Source: Acidobacteriota bacterium (lineage in GTDB: Bacteria; Acidobacteriota; Thermoanaerobaculia; Gp7-AA8; JAHWKK01). Taken from it: 64,000 nt of DNA. The stretch is taken from the NCBI GenBank assembly GCA_019347945.1, contig JAHWKK010000007.1:1-64000 (forward strand), in the 5' to 3' direction. Shown here one piece after another: positions 15,028 through 24,416 of the stretch. Position numbers and translations under genes: made by a program. The first letter of the stretch is position 1; each line of letters begins with the position of its first letter. Under the pieces are notes generated by a model. That model saw only the letters and a list, made by a program, of their open reading frames with translations, was not told the origin of the DNA and ran no database searches.

Positions 15028-15360
15028 ATGGCCGGGATCGCGATGAGGGGAGGGCTCTGGGGTATTGTCCTCGTACTCGCGCTCTTTCTCTTTGCCGACC
15101 GCCAGGGGGGGGAGGGCGTTTTGGCCGAACTGATCCAGGATGGGGTCCTGATGGTGATCGCCCAGGTCTCGATTGGCCTCCTCGTGCTCGGCGGGATCCT
15201 TTCGGTGATTCCGAAAATCCGGTTTTCGAAGCCGAAGTGCAAGGTTTGCGGAACGAAGGTCGACCCCGGCTACCTCTACTGCAGGCGTCACCTGAACACG
15301 ATTCTCGAGACCGAGGACAATCGCCGCAGGACACTGAACGTACGAAGACCCGACGTGTGA
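15028..15360 (+). CDS. Small membrane protein with C-terminal zinc-ribbon-like motif
   Basis: Start ATG 15028 is chosen because the promoter -10 lies seven bases before it, giving 110 residues; ATG 15016 is also in frame but falls inside the -10. Two hydrophobic helices (about 9-22 and 39-60) are followed by a cytosolic tail with CKVCGTKVDPGYLYCRRH, a short Cys/His cluster like half a zinc ribbon. No family is recognised. The stop overlaps the miaA start (GTGTGA), so it is probably co-translated with miaA. Confidence 0.65.
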   Translation: MAGIAMRGGLWGIVLVLALFLFADRQGGEGVLAELIQDGVLMVIAQVSIGLLVLGGILSVIPKIRFSKPKCKVCGTKVDPGYLYCRRHLNTILETEDNRRRTLNVRRPDV

Positions 15361-16292
15361 GCACACCGGGTGTTCCGCTGGTGGTGATCGCGGGTCCGAC
15401 CGGCTCCGGGAAGTCGGATCTGGCGTTGGCGGCCGCCCGGCAGCTCGAGGGGGAGATCCTCAACTTCGACTCGGTTCAGATGGTTCGGGGATTCGACGTC
15501 GGATCCGCCAAGCCCTCTGAGGAATCAAGGAAGTCGATTCCTCACCATCTCTTCGACGTCGTCGATCCGACCGAACATCTGGATGCGGCACGATTCGTCG
15601 ATCTGGCCCGCCCGGTCATCCGAGCCGTCGTGGAGCGTGGAAGGGTGCCCATTCTGGTCGGGGGAACTTTCTTCTATCTTCGTGCTTTGCTCGAAGGCCT
15701 GGCAGACATGCCGGGGCGCAACGAGGAGCTTCGAGGGCGACTGGCGAGGATCCGCAATCACAAATCAGGGCTTCGCTGGCTGCGATGGTGGCTCGAACGG
15801 GTCGACCCGGTTTCCGCCGAGCGAATCTCCCCAGCTGACAGCCACAGGATCGAGCGAGCGCTGGAGGTATGGCTCAGCACCGGCCGGCCGATCTCGAGCT
15901 ACTCTCCCGACCGCCCGGGACTTTCCCGCGAAATGCGGACGGTGCAGATCGCGCTGCGGCTGGAGAGAGACGAGCTGCGAGGGCGACTCGACGCTCGGGT
16001 CGGACGGATGTTCGAGAACGGTCTCGTCTCCGAGACCAGGCGCCTGCTCGAGCGTTGGCCGTCCAGCGCGAGGGCCTTCGACGCGATCGGGTATCGCGAA
16101 GCCGTCGAGCTCATCCGGGGCGAAACGACCGAGCTCGAGGCAATCGAGCGTGTCCGCAGGCGAACATGGGCCTATGCGAGACGTCAGATGACATGGTTGA
16201 GAGGGGAACGGGAAATGCAATGGGTCGATGCCGGCGCTGATGCGGAATCGTTGGCTGATGATCTCGTCGAGATGGTTGAAGCTGCTCGCTGA
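15357..16292 (+). CDS. miaA: tRNA dimethylallyltransferase
   Basis: MiaA adds a dimethylallyl group to A37 of tRNAs reading UNN codons. GTG 15357 gives 311 residues, the usual length. Motifs seen are the P-loop GPTGSGKSDLA, FDSVQM (usually DSMQ), PHHLFDVVDP, ILVGGTFFYLRALLEG, AIGYREAVELI and the C-terminal RRTWAYARRQMTWLRG. It is the second gene of a short operon driven by the 14992 promoter. Confidence 0.93.
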   Translation: MSTPGVPLVVIAGPTGSGKSDLALAAARQLEGEILNFDSVQMVRGFDVGSAKPSEESRKSIPHHLFDVVDPTEHLDAARFVDLARPVIRAVVERGRVPILVGGTFFYLRALLEGLADMPGRNEELRGRLARIRNHKSGLRWLRWWLERVDPVSAERISPADSHRIERALEVWLSTGRPISSYSPDRPGLSREMRTVQIALRLERDELRGRLDARVGRMFENGLVSETRRLLERWPSSARAFDAIGYREAVELIRGETTELEAIERVRRRTWAYARRQMTWLRGEREMQWVDAGADAESLADDLVEMVEAAR

Positions 16293-16310
16293 CGCGCAGG
16301 AAAGCCGTCG

Positions 16311-17636
16311 ATGAACGACTACCCCCGGACATCTTTCATGCCCTCGCTTCGCTCGGGCGCGTGTGTCGCGTTGATTCTTCTCGCGACCGCCTGCGCGACC
16401 ACCCCCGATGTCCCACCCGAGACCCGAAAGCCCCCGAGCCCCCGGATCGACGCGCTCGTGGACCCCGTGCTCGGCTGGGAGCGCGACGGAGACCCGCGAA
16501 CCCGTGCGGCATCCGCGGCGTGGGAGGAATTCAGAAAAGGATGGATCGATCGAGCGGAGCGCGCGTGGCAAGAGCTGGCGAGCTCTCCCGCACAATTTCC
16601 TCCGGCACTGCTCGGGCTCGCCGCCGCGGCGATCGAGCGTGTCGAGTACGATCGGGCGGAATCGCTGATCGCTCGTGCGACGGCGCATCAGCGCTGGCTC
16701 GCTTCCGATATCTATTCGGCTCAGCTCGCGCGACTGCGGGGCGACATCGATTCGGCCGTAACGATTCTCTCGACAGTGATCGTCGACCCGCTGACGCCGG
16801 CAAGGATCAGGGATGTCTACAGGACGGTTCAGGCGGACTACATTGCCGATCTCTCATCGAGAGCGCGAATGAGCGACGACCCGCTGCAGCGGATCGCGCT
16901 GCTCGAACGGGCGCTCGAGGCAGGACCGATTTCCGAGGAGGGTCGTCGTCTGCTCGTGCGCGCCCATCTCTCGAGGGACGACGTCGCGCGAGCGAGAGAG
17001 ACCCTGCAGCCGTTGCTCGGCACGGGTGCAGCGGCTCAGAACGAGACGCAGGCGGTTCTGGCCGACATCGAGGCCGCGGAGGGGAACTTCACCGCGGCGA
17101 TGCGCAGACTCGAGCGGCTCGTCGAAGTCTCAGACGACCCCCGTTTCCGCACGCGGCTCGAGGAGGTGAAGGTCGCCTGGCACGAATCGACCTTGCCGCC
17201 CAGATTTCACGAGGCGGTCTCGTCGCCGGCATTGACGCGCGAACAGCTCGCCATCCTGCTCTTCTGGAAGGTGCCCGCGGTCCGGTTCGCCCGGCAGGTC
17301 TCGCAACCGCCGATTGCCGTCGATCTCCAGGGTGTCAGGGGCCGGGAAGAGATGGTGAGAGCTCTGGCGCTCGACCTGTTGTCGGTCGATCCTTCGAGCC
17401 GGCGCGCTCGTCCCTCCGAGCTGATCCGGACCTCGAGGTTCATCGAGGTCGCTGCGGCTGTGATCCGTCTATCGAGACCGGTGTGCAGCAATATCCCGAT
17501 GGTCAGCGCACGAACGCTCCTGAGCGGATGCGGGATCGACACGAGCGCGCTCGGCGAAAATCCCGATGACCTCGTCGAGGGAGAGACAGCTTCCGCGATT
17601 CTGAATCAGATCGTCTCGATCAGCCCAGCAGGCTGA
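16311..17636 (+). CDS. TPR-type lipoprotein
   Basis: A 441-residue predicted lipoprotein with a signal ending LLATAC (Cys28), Ala/Arg-rich helical repeats over about residues 65-290 in the style of tetratricopeptide repeats, and a C-terminal domain of unknown type. That domain carries a likely Cys pair (CSNIP and SGCGID). AGGAAAG seven bases upstream supports ATG 16311; ATG 16338 would also keep the signal. It follows miaA by 18 bases. No function is assigned. Confidence 0.65.
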   Translation: MNDYPRTSFMPSLRSGACVALILLATACATTPDVPPETRKPPSPRIDALVDPVLGWERDGDPRTRAASAAWEEFRKGWIDRAERAWQELASSPAQFPPALLGLAAAAIERVEYDRAESLIARATAHQRWLASDIYSAQLARLRGDIDSAVTILSTVIVDPLTPARIRDVYRTVQADYIADLSSRARMSDDPLQRIALLERALEAGPISEEGRRLLVRAHLSRDDVARARETLQPLLGTGAAAQNETQAVLADIEAAEGNFTAAMRRLERLVEVSDDPRFRTRLEEVKVAWHESTLPPRFHEAVSSPALTREQLAILLFWKVPAVRFARQVSQPPIAVDLQGVRGREEMVRALALDLLSVDPSSRRARPSELIRTSRFIEVAAAVIRLSRPVCSNIPMVSARTLLSGCGIDTSALGENPDDLVEGETASAILNQIVSISPAG

Positions 17637-18294
17637 GCCGGGGGATGCCGTAGTGGCGGCGGATCTCTCTCACGAGAGTCGCTTTTTCAGTTCGCTCCCG
17701 GACGCGGTCGTCAGAGAATTGGATTTTCCGAAGTTGAGCCTCGACTCTGTTCTGCAGCGTCGATGCGACAGACTCGGGGAGAGCTCGCTCCACCTCGTCG
17801 AGAAGCCCGGTCTCGAGTGCCAGTAGAGCTTCGTCGCCTTCCGGCAGCGTCTTCGGATCGAGGCGGCGGATCTCGGAGGCCGTCGTCTTCAGAATACCGG
17901 CGATGCCGGATTCGTCCGACCGGGAAGCGGCCGCGTCGATCTCGTCCGCCAGGGCCGACAGTCTTCCGGCGATCCCGTCTTCTGGAAGGATCGCGTCCTC
18001 ACCACCGACCTGAAGATCGCGTCTCTCCTTCCAGAGATCCCTGACCGCATGGGTGCAATAGCCGAGGCTGGAGACGTTTCGCCGCCTCCCTCCTTTTTTG
18101 TGAGATTCGAAGCATCCGTCGATTGCTTCGAGAACGATTGCGAGCGGGATTTTCGCGTCGAACCACTCGTTCATCAGCGCCCAGTCCTTTGCCGAGAGGA
18201 CGAACGGTGTGCCCCGTCGTTCCGCAAAGCGGGACTCGATCTCCAGAAAGTATTCGGCGGGGTCCGGTGGCGTCGTGTCAGGATCTCGATTCAA
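17620..18294 (-). CDS. Conserved-looking helical protein of unknown function
   Basis: This 224-residue soluble protein is strongly alpha-helical by composition, with a basic patch (KKGGRRR) near residue 70. I recognise no family. Its start overlaps the end of the upstream REC gene by 17 bases, so the two form one transcription unit. Its 3' end overlaps the convergent TPR lipoprotein gene by 17 bases. Confidence 0.55.
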   Translation of the reverse strand: MNRDPDTTPPDPAEYFLEIESRFAERRGTPFVLSAKDWALMNEWFDAKIPLAIVLEAIDGCFESHKKGGRRRNVSSLGYCTHAVRDLWKERRDLQVGGEDAILPEDGIAGRLSALADEIDAAASRSDESGIAGILKTTASEIRRLDPKTLPEGDEALLALETGLLDEVERALPESVASTLQNRVEAQLRKIQFSDDRVRERTEKATLVREIRRHYGIPRLSLLG

Positions 18295-18700
18295 GGATCT
18301 GTCGAAGCTTGTTCATCAGCTCGCTGACTTCGAACGGTTTGGCGATGACCGCCTGAACGTCGAAGTCGTCGAGGCCTTTCATCTTGCTCGAGCCGACCGC
18401 GGTCAGAACGACGACGGGCAGCGAAGGGAGATGATCACGCTCCTGAAGCCATTCGAGCACTTCCCAGCCACTGACTTTCGGCATCATCAGATCGAGCACG
18501 AGAAGGTCGGGTAACTGATTTTCGAGTTGTGCGATCGCCTCTTCCCCATTGGCCGCATCGCGCGCCGGGTAACCGAGCCTGTGAACGATCTGTCTGACGA
18601 GATTACGGATGGGCTGATCGTCATCCACAATCAGGATGTCGAGATCAGATGTCGTCTCCATCAGAATGTGCCCGTCGAGCGGATTTTGTTCAAGTGCCAT
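18278..18700 (-). CDS. Single-domain response regulator (REC only)
   Basis: A 140-residue stand-alone receiver. Acidic pocket VDDD (residues 24-27), phospho-acceptor Asp in LLVLDLMMPKVSG, conserved Thr in VVVLTA and Lys in VIAKPFEV are all present. There is no output domain, so it would act by protein contact. It is divergent from the FHA-GAF-PP2C gene and first in an operon with the helical protein at 17620. ATG 18700 adds a 20-residue N-terminal extension; an ATG at about 18661 is an alternative. Confidence 0.85.
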   Translation of the reverse strand: MALEQNPLDGHILMETTSDLDILIVDDDQPIRNLVRQIVHRLGYPARDAANGEEAIAQLENQLPDLLVLDLMMPKVSGWEVLEWLQERDHLPSLPVVVLTAVGSSKMKGLDDFDVQAVIAKPFEVSELMNKLRQILESRS

Positions 18701-18710
18701 CCACCTTCGC

Positions 18711-18716
18711 TACAAT
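18711..18716 (+). promoter_or_regulatory. -10 element of a probable leaderless transcript
   Basis: TACAAT is exactly six bases before GTG 18723. A weaker TTGTTC lies 19 bases upstream (18686-18691). The arrangement matches the pyk leader (TAGAAT, six bases, ATG). Confidence 0.45.
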
Positions 18717-18722
18717 CTCGCG

Positions 18723-20372
18723 GTGTCTTCGTCCGAAGCGCCTGAGGTCATGATTCGAAACCCGGCGTTCCCACCGCGCACGATCCGTCTCGAGCCGGGG
18801 GCCGTGATGACGATCGGTCGTGCAATCGACTGTAGCATACCGGTCAAAGACAGGTTTCTCTCGCGGCGTCACGCCGAGATCCGATCTTCTGCTGGCGAAT
18901 GGGTCGTCTGGGATTGCGACAGCGCGAACGGTACATGGCTGAATGGCGAACGGATCCGTGAGTCCAGGCCGTTGCGCGATGGAGATCGGATTCGGCTCGG
19001 GGATACCGAGATTGTGTTCTCTCTGCAATCTTCGACCGACCGGCTGTGGATCGCGGGTCACGACTCTCCAAGACCAGACATTTCGATCCCGCTCAACGAA
19101 GCGCTGAAGCCGGAGACCGAGACCCCGGTCGAGCTCGGAGGCGGAAGCGTCGAGCGGCTCATCAGGCTCTCCACGCTCGCCGGAGATCTCATCAACGACC
19201 ATCCGGCCAATCAGCTGTTCGGTTACATCCTGGAAAGGGTGCTCGCTCACCTCGACGCCTCCAGAGCGGCTCTCGCCATGGAGGACGAGCATGGCGAGCT
19301 GACGGTCAGCGAGGTCCGGAGATCTACGGTCGATGATCAGTCGGAGCTGCGCATCAGCAGCACTCTCGTCCGGGAAGTCATGCACGACAAAAAGGTCGTT
19401 TCGTATGTCGACGTCGCGGGGAATGCCAGACTCTCCCAGGCGCATTCGATCGTGACGCAGGGGATCCGGTCGATCATCGCCGCGCCGCTCGTCGTGGACG
19501 ACCGCGTCGTAGGAATCCTCTATGTCGACTGGGTTTTGCGTCAGACGCCGATCTCGGAAGAGGATGTTCGCCTCGTCGCTCAGATCGCCAGATTCGCGGC
19601 GATGAAACTCGAGACCAGCCTCTTGCGCGAAGAGGCGATCGCCAAGAAGCTGATGGACGAAGAGCTCAAGACGGCCTCGGCCGTGCAGGAGAGCCTTCTG
19701 CCCGACCTGTCGCCCCGGATTCAGGGATACACGCTCTACGGGCGCCAATATCCATGCAGGACGGTTGGTGGAGACTACTTCGACTTCGTCATCAGACCGG
19801 ATGGCCGCCTCTATTTCATCATTGCCGACATCAGCGGAAAGGGCGTCACCGCAGCGCTTCTGATGGCGGGACTGCAATCGGCATTTCGAATCTTCGTCCG
19901 CAACGATCCCCTGCCGGCAAGGCTCGTCGAAGAACTGAATGAGACCACGATCGAGTCGACTCCGGCGTCGCGGTTCGTAACGCTCATCGCCGGTGTGCTC
20001 GAGCCCGCGACCGGTGCCGTCGAGCTCACCAATGCCGGCCACGTCTACCCCGTCATTCTTTCGCGAAATCCACGGGAATTGGCGGAATCGGATCTGGTCG
20101 TGGGGATCAGACGAGGGACACGCTACCGGGGTCATCGCTTCGTTCTCGATCGGGGTGACTCGCTGCTTCTCTTCACCGATGGGCTGAGCGAGGTCGAGAA
20201 CCCGCTTGGAGAGCAGTTCCGGATGCGGTCGATTCTGGAGCTGGCTGACGCTTATCGCGGCTCGGAAGCACGTGAGATCGGGGAAAAAATCGAAGATCTC
20301 GTGACCTCGTTCGCGGCCGGACTCCCGTTCGCCGACGACCTGACAATGGTGACGATCTCGAGAAACCGATGA
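18723..20372 (+). CDS. FHA-GAF-SpoIIE (PP2C-type) serine phosphatase
   Basis: This protein of about 549 residues has an FHA domain at about 20-95 (IGRAIDCSIPV, SRRHAEI, SANGTWLNG), a GAF domain at about 150-310 and a PP2C/SpoIIE phosphatase domain at about 335-549. The metal-binding acids GGDYFDF, ADISGKG, LFTDGLSEVE and DDLTMV are retained. Such proteins dephosphorylate anti-sigma antagonist or other Ser/Thr-phosphorylated partners in response to small-ligand and phosphopeptide inputs. GTG 18723 is preferred because of the -10 six bases upstream; ATG 18750 is the alternative. The partner is unknown. Confidence 0.88.
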   Translation: MSSSEAPEVMIRNPAFPPRTIRLEPGAVMTIGRAIDCSIPVKDRFLSRRHAEIRSSAGEWVVWDCDSANGTWLNGERIRESRPLRDGDRIRLGDTEIVFSLQSSTDRLWIAGHDSPRPDISIPLNEALKPETETPVELGGGSVERLIRLSTLAGDLINDHPANQLFGYILERVLAHLDASRAALAMEDEHGELTVSEVRRSTVDDQSELRISSTLVREVMHDKKVVSYVDVAGNARLSQAHSIVTQGIRSIIAAPLVVDDRVVGILYVDWVLRQTPISEEDVRLVAQIARFAAMKLETSLLREEAIAKKLMDEELKTASAVQESLLPDLSPRIQGYTLYGRQYPCRTVGGDYFDFVIRPDGRLYFIIADISGKGVTAALLMAGLQSAFRIFVRNDPLPARLVEELNETTIESTPASRFVTLIAGVLEPATGAVELTNAGHVYPVILSRNPRELAESDLVVGIRRGTRYRGHRFVLDRGDSLLLFTDGLSEVENPLGEQFRMRSILELADAYRGSEAREIGEKIEDLVTSFAAGLPFADDLTMVTISRNR

Positions 20373-20418
20373 TCCCCTCGAGCTCCAGCTGGCATCGAAC
20401 ACGTAAGTGGAGTCCGAC

Positions 20419-21288
20419 GTGAGTCAGGAGAGGCTGGACAGCTCAATCAACATCGATCTGGTCGATACAGAATCCATTGTCGAAATGATTCAGATCGAGG
20501 ACAGACGGGTCTTCGAAGCCCTCGAAGCTGCCCGCTCTCAGCTGGTTCGCGCGATCGATCTCATCACCGAAAGGCTGGTTGAAGGCGGGCGCCTCGTTTA
20601 CGCAGGTGCGGGCACGAGCGGACGCATTGCAATGCTCGACGCATCGGAGCTCCCTCCGACCTATGGTGTCGAGCCCGACCTCATTCGGGTGATCATGGCG
20701 GGGGGAAAACGAGCGTACTTCGAAGCGGTCGAGGGGGCGGAGGACGACGAAGTGGCGGCGGTCAACGCGGTCAATGAGCAGGTCACCGCTGCCGATGCCG
20801 TGATCGGCGTTGCGGCATCCGGAACCACTCCTTTCACAGTTGCCGCCGTTCGTCGGGCAAACATGATCGGAGCGCTCACCGTCTCGGTGACCGGACGAAA
20901 AGGTTCGCCGCTCGCCGCCGAATCCGATATTCCGATCGTCCTGCAGACCGGGGCGGAAGTCATCATGGGCTCGACGAGGATGAAGGCCGGTACGGCGCAG
21001 AAGCTCGCGCTCAACACAATTTCCACCGCCGTGATGATCCGCCTTGGACGCACGTTCTCCAATCTGATGGTCGACATGCCTGCAACCAACCGGAAACTGC
21101 GAGCCCGGGCCGCTTCGATGGTTGCCCTCGCATCGGCGGTGGGCCGATCCGAAGCGGAGCGCGCGCTGAGCGAGGCCGGCGGTCGCGTGCGGACGGCGAT
21201 CGTGATGGCAGCACGGAAGTGCTCGAGGCAGGAAGCGGAGCGGGCCCTGGAGGAGGCTGGCGGTAATCTTCGGGAGGTTCTCGGTTGA
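20419..21288 (+). CDS. murQ: N-acetylmuramic acid 6-phosphate etherase
   Basis: MurQ cleaves the lactyl ether of MurNAc-6-phosphate to GlcNAc-6-phosphate plus lactate in cytosolic murein recycling. Motifs are VYAGAGTSGRIAMLDASELPPTY, the SIS-fold GVAASGTTPF, and MGSTRMKAGTAQKLALN. A short C-terminal helical UBA-like tail is present. GTG 20419 has GGAG seven bases upstream (289 residues); GTG 20407 is also in frame. It heads the murQ-anmK-nagA-nagB operon. Confidence 0.93.
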   Translation: MSQERLDSSINIDLVDTESIVEMIQIEDRRVFEALEAARSQLVRAIDLITERLVEGGRLVYAGAGTSGRIAMLDASELPPTYGVEPDLIRVIMAGGKRAYFEAVEGAEDDEVAAVNAVNEQVTAADAVIGVAASGTTPFTVAAVRRANMIGALTVSVTGRKGSPLAAESDIPIVLQTGAEVIMGSTRMKAGTAQKLALNTISTAVMIRLGRTFSNLMVDMPATNRKLRARAASMVALASAVGRSEAERALSEAGGRVRTAIVMAARKCSRQEAERALEEAGGNLREVLG

Positions 21289-22499
21289 GAAGTATCGAAA
21301 GGCTGAGGGAGAAAGCCGCGCTTTCCACACGCCGGGTCGTCGGCCTGATGTCGGGGACATCCGTCGACGGGATCGACGCATGTCTGGTCGAGATCAGGGA
21401 GAGCGGGGGCGGCCCCGAGATCGAGATCCTGGCGTTCGAGAGCTTTCCTTACCCGCAGAAGATCCGTGAGGCGGTCTTTCGACAATTCAGGCCGTCGGAG
21501 TCGAGCGTCGAGGAGATCTGTCATCTCGACTTCCTGCTGGGCGAGCTTTTCGCTGCCGCCACGGTGAAGCTGCTCGAACGCCACGGGTACACGAGCAGCG
21601 ATGTCGATCTGATCGGTACCGCGGGACAGACTTTGTGGCACGACCCGTCCACGATCAGGCAGAAGGTCGAGATCGACTGGCTGGACGAGCCGGTCGCCAC
21701 ACGCTCGACACTGGCGATTGGGCAGAGCGCCGTGGTGGCCGAGCGTCTCGGTGCCATTACGATCGGCGACCTCAGAGTTCGCGACGTCGCGGCCGGCGGG
21801 GAGGGAGCTCCGCTTGTGGCTTACGCCGACTGGGTTCTGCTCACTCATCCGGAGATGGGTCGCTGCGTTCAGAACATCGGAGGGATCGCCAACGTGACGT
21901 GGCTTCCGCCGAACGGCCGGCTCGAAGACGTCCTCGCATTCGACACGGGGCCGGGCAACATGGTGATCGACGCCCTTGCCGAGGTGGCCACCGGTGGTGA
22001 GAAAACCTTTGATGAGGACGGGGCTTTCGCGGCGGCGGGAACGATCCGGCAGGATCTTCTCGAGGATTGGATGAGGGATCCGTATTTCAGCAGAAATCCT
22101 CCGAAGACCACGGGCCGCGAGAGATTCGGAGTTCACTTCACCCAGCGGATCATCGCTTCGGCTCCGGGAGTGCCGATCGACGATCTCATTGCGACGGCGA
22201 CCGCGCTGACTGCGCAGAGTATCGCGAAGGCGTACCGGGATTTCGTCGAGCCGATCGGGAAGATTCACCAGGTGGTGCTGGGGGGAGGGGGGACGAGAAA
22301 TCCCGTTCTGGTCGGCATGCTGCGGAGCCTTCTTCCCGGAATCGATCTGCTCCACCACGAGGAGCTTGGAATCGATTCCCGCGCCAAGGAAGCGGTCGCG
22401 ATGGCCCTCATTGCAAATGACTCGTTGTTGGGCAGATGCACGAACGTGCCCGGCGCGACCGGAGGACGCCCCGTGATCCTCGGAAAGATCAATCTGTGA
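21285..22499 (+). CDS. anmK: Anhydro-N-acetylmuramic acid kinase
   Basis: AnmK opens the 1,6-anhydro ring and phosphorylates anhMurNAc to MurNAc-6-phosphate, the MurQ substrate. Family motifs are VVGLMSGTSVDGIDACLVE, FDTGPGNMVIDAL, FDEDGAFAAAG, and near the end VVLGGGGTRNPVL. TTG 21285 overlaps the murQ stop (TTGA) and has a GGGAGG site, giving 404 residues. Direct coupling to murQ makes the pathway assignment firm. Confidence 0.93.
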   Translation: MRSIERLREKAALSTRRVVGLMSGTSVDGIDACLVEIRESGGGPEIEILAFESFPYPQKIREAVFRQFRPSESSVEEICHLDFLLGELFAAATVKLLERHGYTSSDVDLIGTAGQTLWHDPSTIRQKVEIDWLDEPVATRSTLAIGQSAVVAERLGAITIGDLRVRDVAAGGEGAPLVAYADWVLLTHPEMGRCVQNIGGIANVTWLPPNGRLEDVLAFDTGPGNMVIDALAEVATGGEKTFDEDGAFAAAGTIRQDLLEDWMRDPYFSRNPPKTTGRERFGVHFTQRIIASAPGVPIDDLIATATALTAQSIAKAYRDFVEPIGKIHQVVLGGGGTRNPVLVGMLRSLLPGIDLLHHEELGIDSRAKEAVAMALIANDSLLGRCTNVPGATGGRPVILGKINL

Positions 22500-22527
22500 A
22501 GCGCGTGTCGACGGCGATCGGAGTTGG

Positions 22528-23643
22528 ATGATGAGCAACCAGCTACGAGGAAAGTTTTTTCTGGAAGACCGGCTCGTCGCGGGGAAGATCTCGATCGCCG
22601 GCTCCCGGATCGAAGCCATCGAGCTGATGGAGCCAGAGCAGGACCATCCGCTCATTGTTCCATCATTCGTCGACGTTCACGTTCACGGCGGAGGGGGTTG
22701 TGATTTCGCCGACGGTGAAGTCGATGGAGCGCTCGAGGTTGCGCGCGTTCACGCGGCCCATGGCACGGGCGCGATGATCGCGAGCATCGTCTCTTCGAGC
22801 GAGGAAGAAACGATCGCAGCAATCGAGTCGGTCGGAAAGGCACGTGAGGCCAACGATCCGAACGCGGCTTCCATCGTCGGCGTACATCTCGAGGGACCGT
22901 GGATTGCGGAAGAGCGCGCGGGAGCTCACGCTCACGACAGGTTGCGGCTGCCCGGCGAGAGGGAGCTCGAGAACTGGCGGCGGGCAGCCGGCGAGATGCC
23001 GATCTACGTCACGCTGGCCCCGGAGCTCCCGGGCGCTCTCCCGCTGATCAGCCGTTTCAGCGACACGGTGAGCTTCGCCATCGGTCATACCGAATGCGAC
23101 TACGCGACCGCGCTCGATGCGATCAGTCGCGGCGCAAGAGCGTTCACGCACCTGTTCAACGCGATGCGCCCTCTGCATCATCGCGCGCCCGGGCCGGTGG
23201 GCGCGGCGCTGATCTCCGAGGCGACTCTCATGGAGATCATTGCCGACGGGGTTCACGTTCAGCCGGTCGTCATTCAGATCGTGGCGCGGCTCGGCGCATC
23301 GCGTTGCATCCTCGTCACCGACGCGATGCGAGCTGCGGGATCCGGCGACGGTGACTGGAAGCTCGGATCCCTCGATGTCCGGGTTCGAAACGGGGAGGCC
23401 CGCCTGGACAATGGTGCGCTCGCCGGGAGCGTGCTGACGATGGATGTGGCATTGCGGAACATGGTCGAGCTCGCCGGGCTGCCACTCGATCTCGTCGTTC
23501 CGATGGCGACCTCGATTCCGGCGGGCTTCGCGTCCCTGGCCAGAAAGGGTCGGGTCAGCCCAGGCTTCGATGCGGACCTACTCGTGCTCGACGAGAAGCT
23601 CGTGATCAGAGACGCCATCCTGCGAGGCAGACGGATCTCATGA
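22528..23643 (+). CDS. nagA: N-acetylglucosamine-6-phosphate deacetylase
   Basis: NagA removes the acetyl group of GlcNAc-6-phosphate. The amidohydrolase metal and substrate motifs are present: DVHVHGGGG, GVHLEGPW, IGHTECD, FTHLFNAM, and the catalytic Asp in LVTDAM. 371 residues is the usual size. It starts ATGATG; the second ATG is equally possible. It ends in an ATGA overlap with nagB. Confidence 0.93.
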   Translation: MMSNQLRGKFFLEDRLVAGKISIAGSRIEAIELMEPEQDHPLIVPSFVDVHVHGGGGCDFADGEVDGALEVARVHAAHGTGAMIASIVSSSEEETIAAIESVGKAREANDPNAASIVGVHLEGPWIAEERAGAHAHDRLRLPGERELENWRRAAGEMPIYVTLAPELPGALPLISRFSDTVSFAIGHTECDYATALDAISRGARAFTHLFNAMRPLHHRAPGPVGAALISEATLMEIIADGVHVQPVVIQIVARLGASRCILVTDAMRAAGSGDGDWKLGSLDVRVRNGEARLDNGALAGSVLTMDVALRNMVELAGLPLDLVVPMATSIPAGFASLARKGRVSPGFDADLLVLDEKLVIRDAILRGRRIS

Positions 23644-24416
23644 AATGGACGACCGTCGAAGACTACGCGGAGCTCTCGCTCCGGGCCGCCCGGCTCGTCC
23701 TCGATCAGGTCGAACGCAAGCCTGCTTCGACCCTCGGCCTTCCGACCGGGAACACGCCGCTCGGAATGTATCGGGAGCTCGCGGCCACCTGTCAGGTCGA
23801 CTATTTCTGTTTCAACGAAGTCCAGACCTTCAACCTCGATGAATATGTAGCGGTTCCCTCCGAACACCCGGGCAGCTTCGCCTCCTTCATGCATCGCAAT
23901 TTCCTGAATTACGTGGACATCGAACCCGGCAGCGTGCACATTCCTACGGGCGATCCGGATCTCCTTGTAGAGCGATTCGGTTCGGATCTCGACTTCGAAG
24001 AGCTGCTCGCCCGTGAATGCGCCTGGTACGAGGAGGAGATCGCCGATGCGGGTGGTCTCGACCTGATCGTCCTCGGAGTCGGCCGCAATGGGCACATCGC
24101 GTTCAACGAACCGGGAACGCCCTTCGAGTCGCGAACCCATGTGGTAGAGCTGGATGAGTCGACACGACAGGCAAACGCTGCGGGGTTCCCGGGAGAGGAA
24201 GTGCCGCGGCGCGCCATCACGATGGGCCTGGCCACGATCCGGAACGCCCGGCGAGTGGTTCTGCTCGCGTCGGGTGCGACGAAACGGCAGCCTCTCGAGA
24301 GGTTGGCCGGCGGAGAGGTGCACCCGGATCTTCCGGTGAGCGTTCTCCGTGATCATCCGGACGTCGAGGTGGTCACGGACAACGCAGCGAGCCCGGATCT
24401 TGAAGGGGCGGAATGA
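23640..24416 (+). CDS. nagB: Glucosamine-6-phosphate deaminase
   Basis: NagB converts GlcN-6-phosphate to fructose-6-phosphate plus ammonia, feeding glycolysis. It has GLPTGNTPLGMYREL, FNLDEY with the catalytic Asp, and LGVGRNGHIAFNEPG. 258 residues is normal. It is coupled by ATGA at both ends, to nagA and to the following EEP-family lipoprotein. Confidence 0.92.
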   Translation: MKWTTVEDYAELSLRAARLVLDQVERKPASTLGLPTGNTPLGMYRELAATCQVDYFCFNEVQTFNLDEYVAVPSEHPGSFASFMHRNFLNYVDIEPGSVHIPTGDPDLLVERFGSDLDFEELLARECAWYEEEIADAGGLDLIVLGVGRNGHIAFNEPGTPFESRTHVVELDESTRQANAAGFPGEEVPRRAITMGLATIRNARRVVLLASGATKRQPLERLAGGEVHPDLPVSVLRDHPDVEVVTDNAASPDLEGAE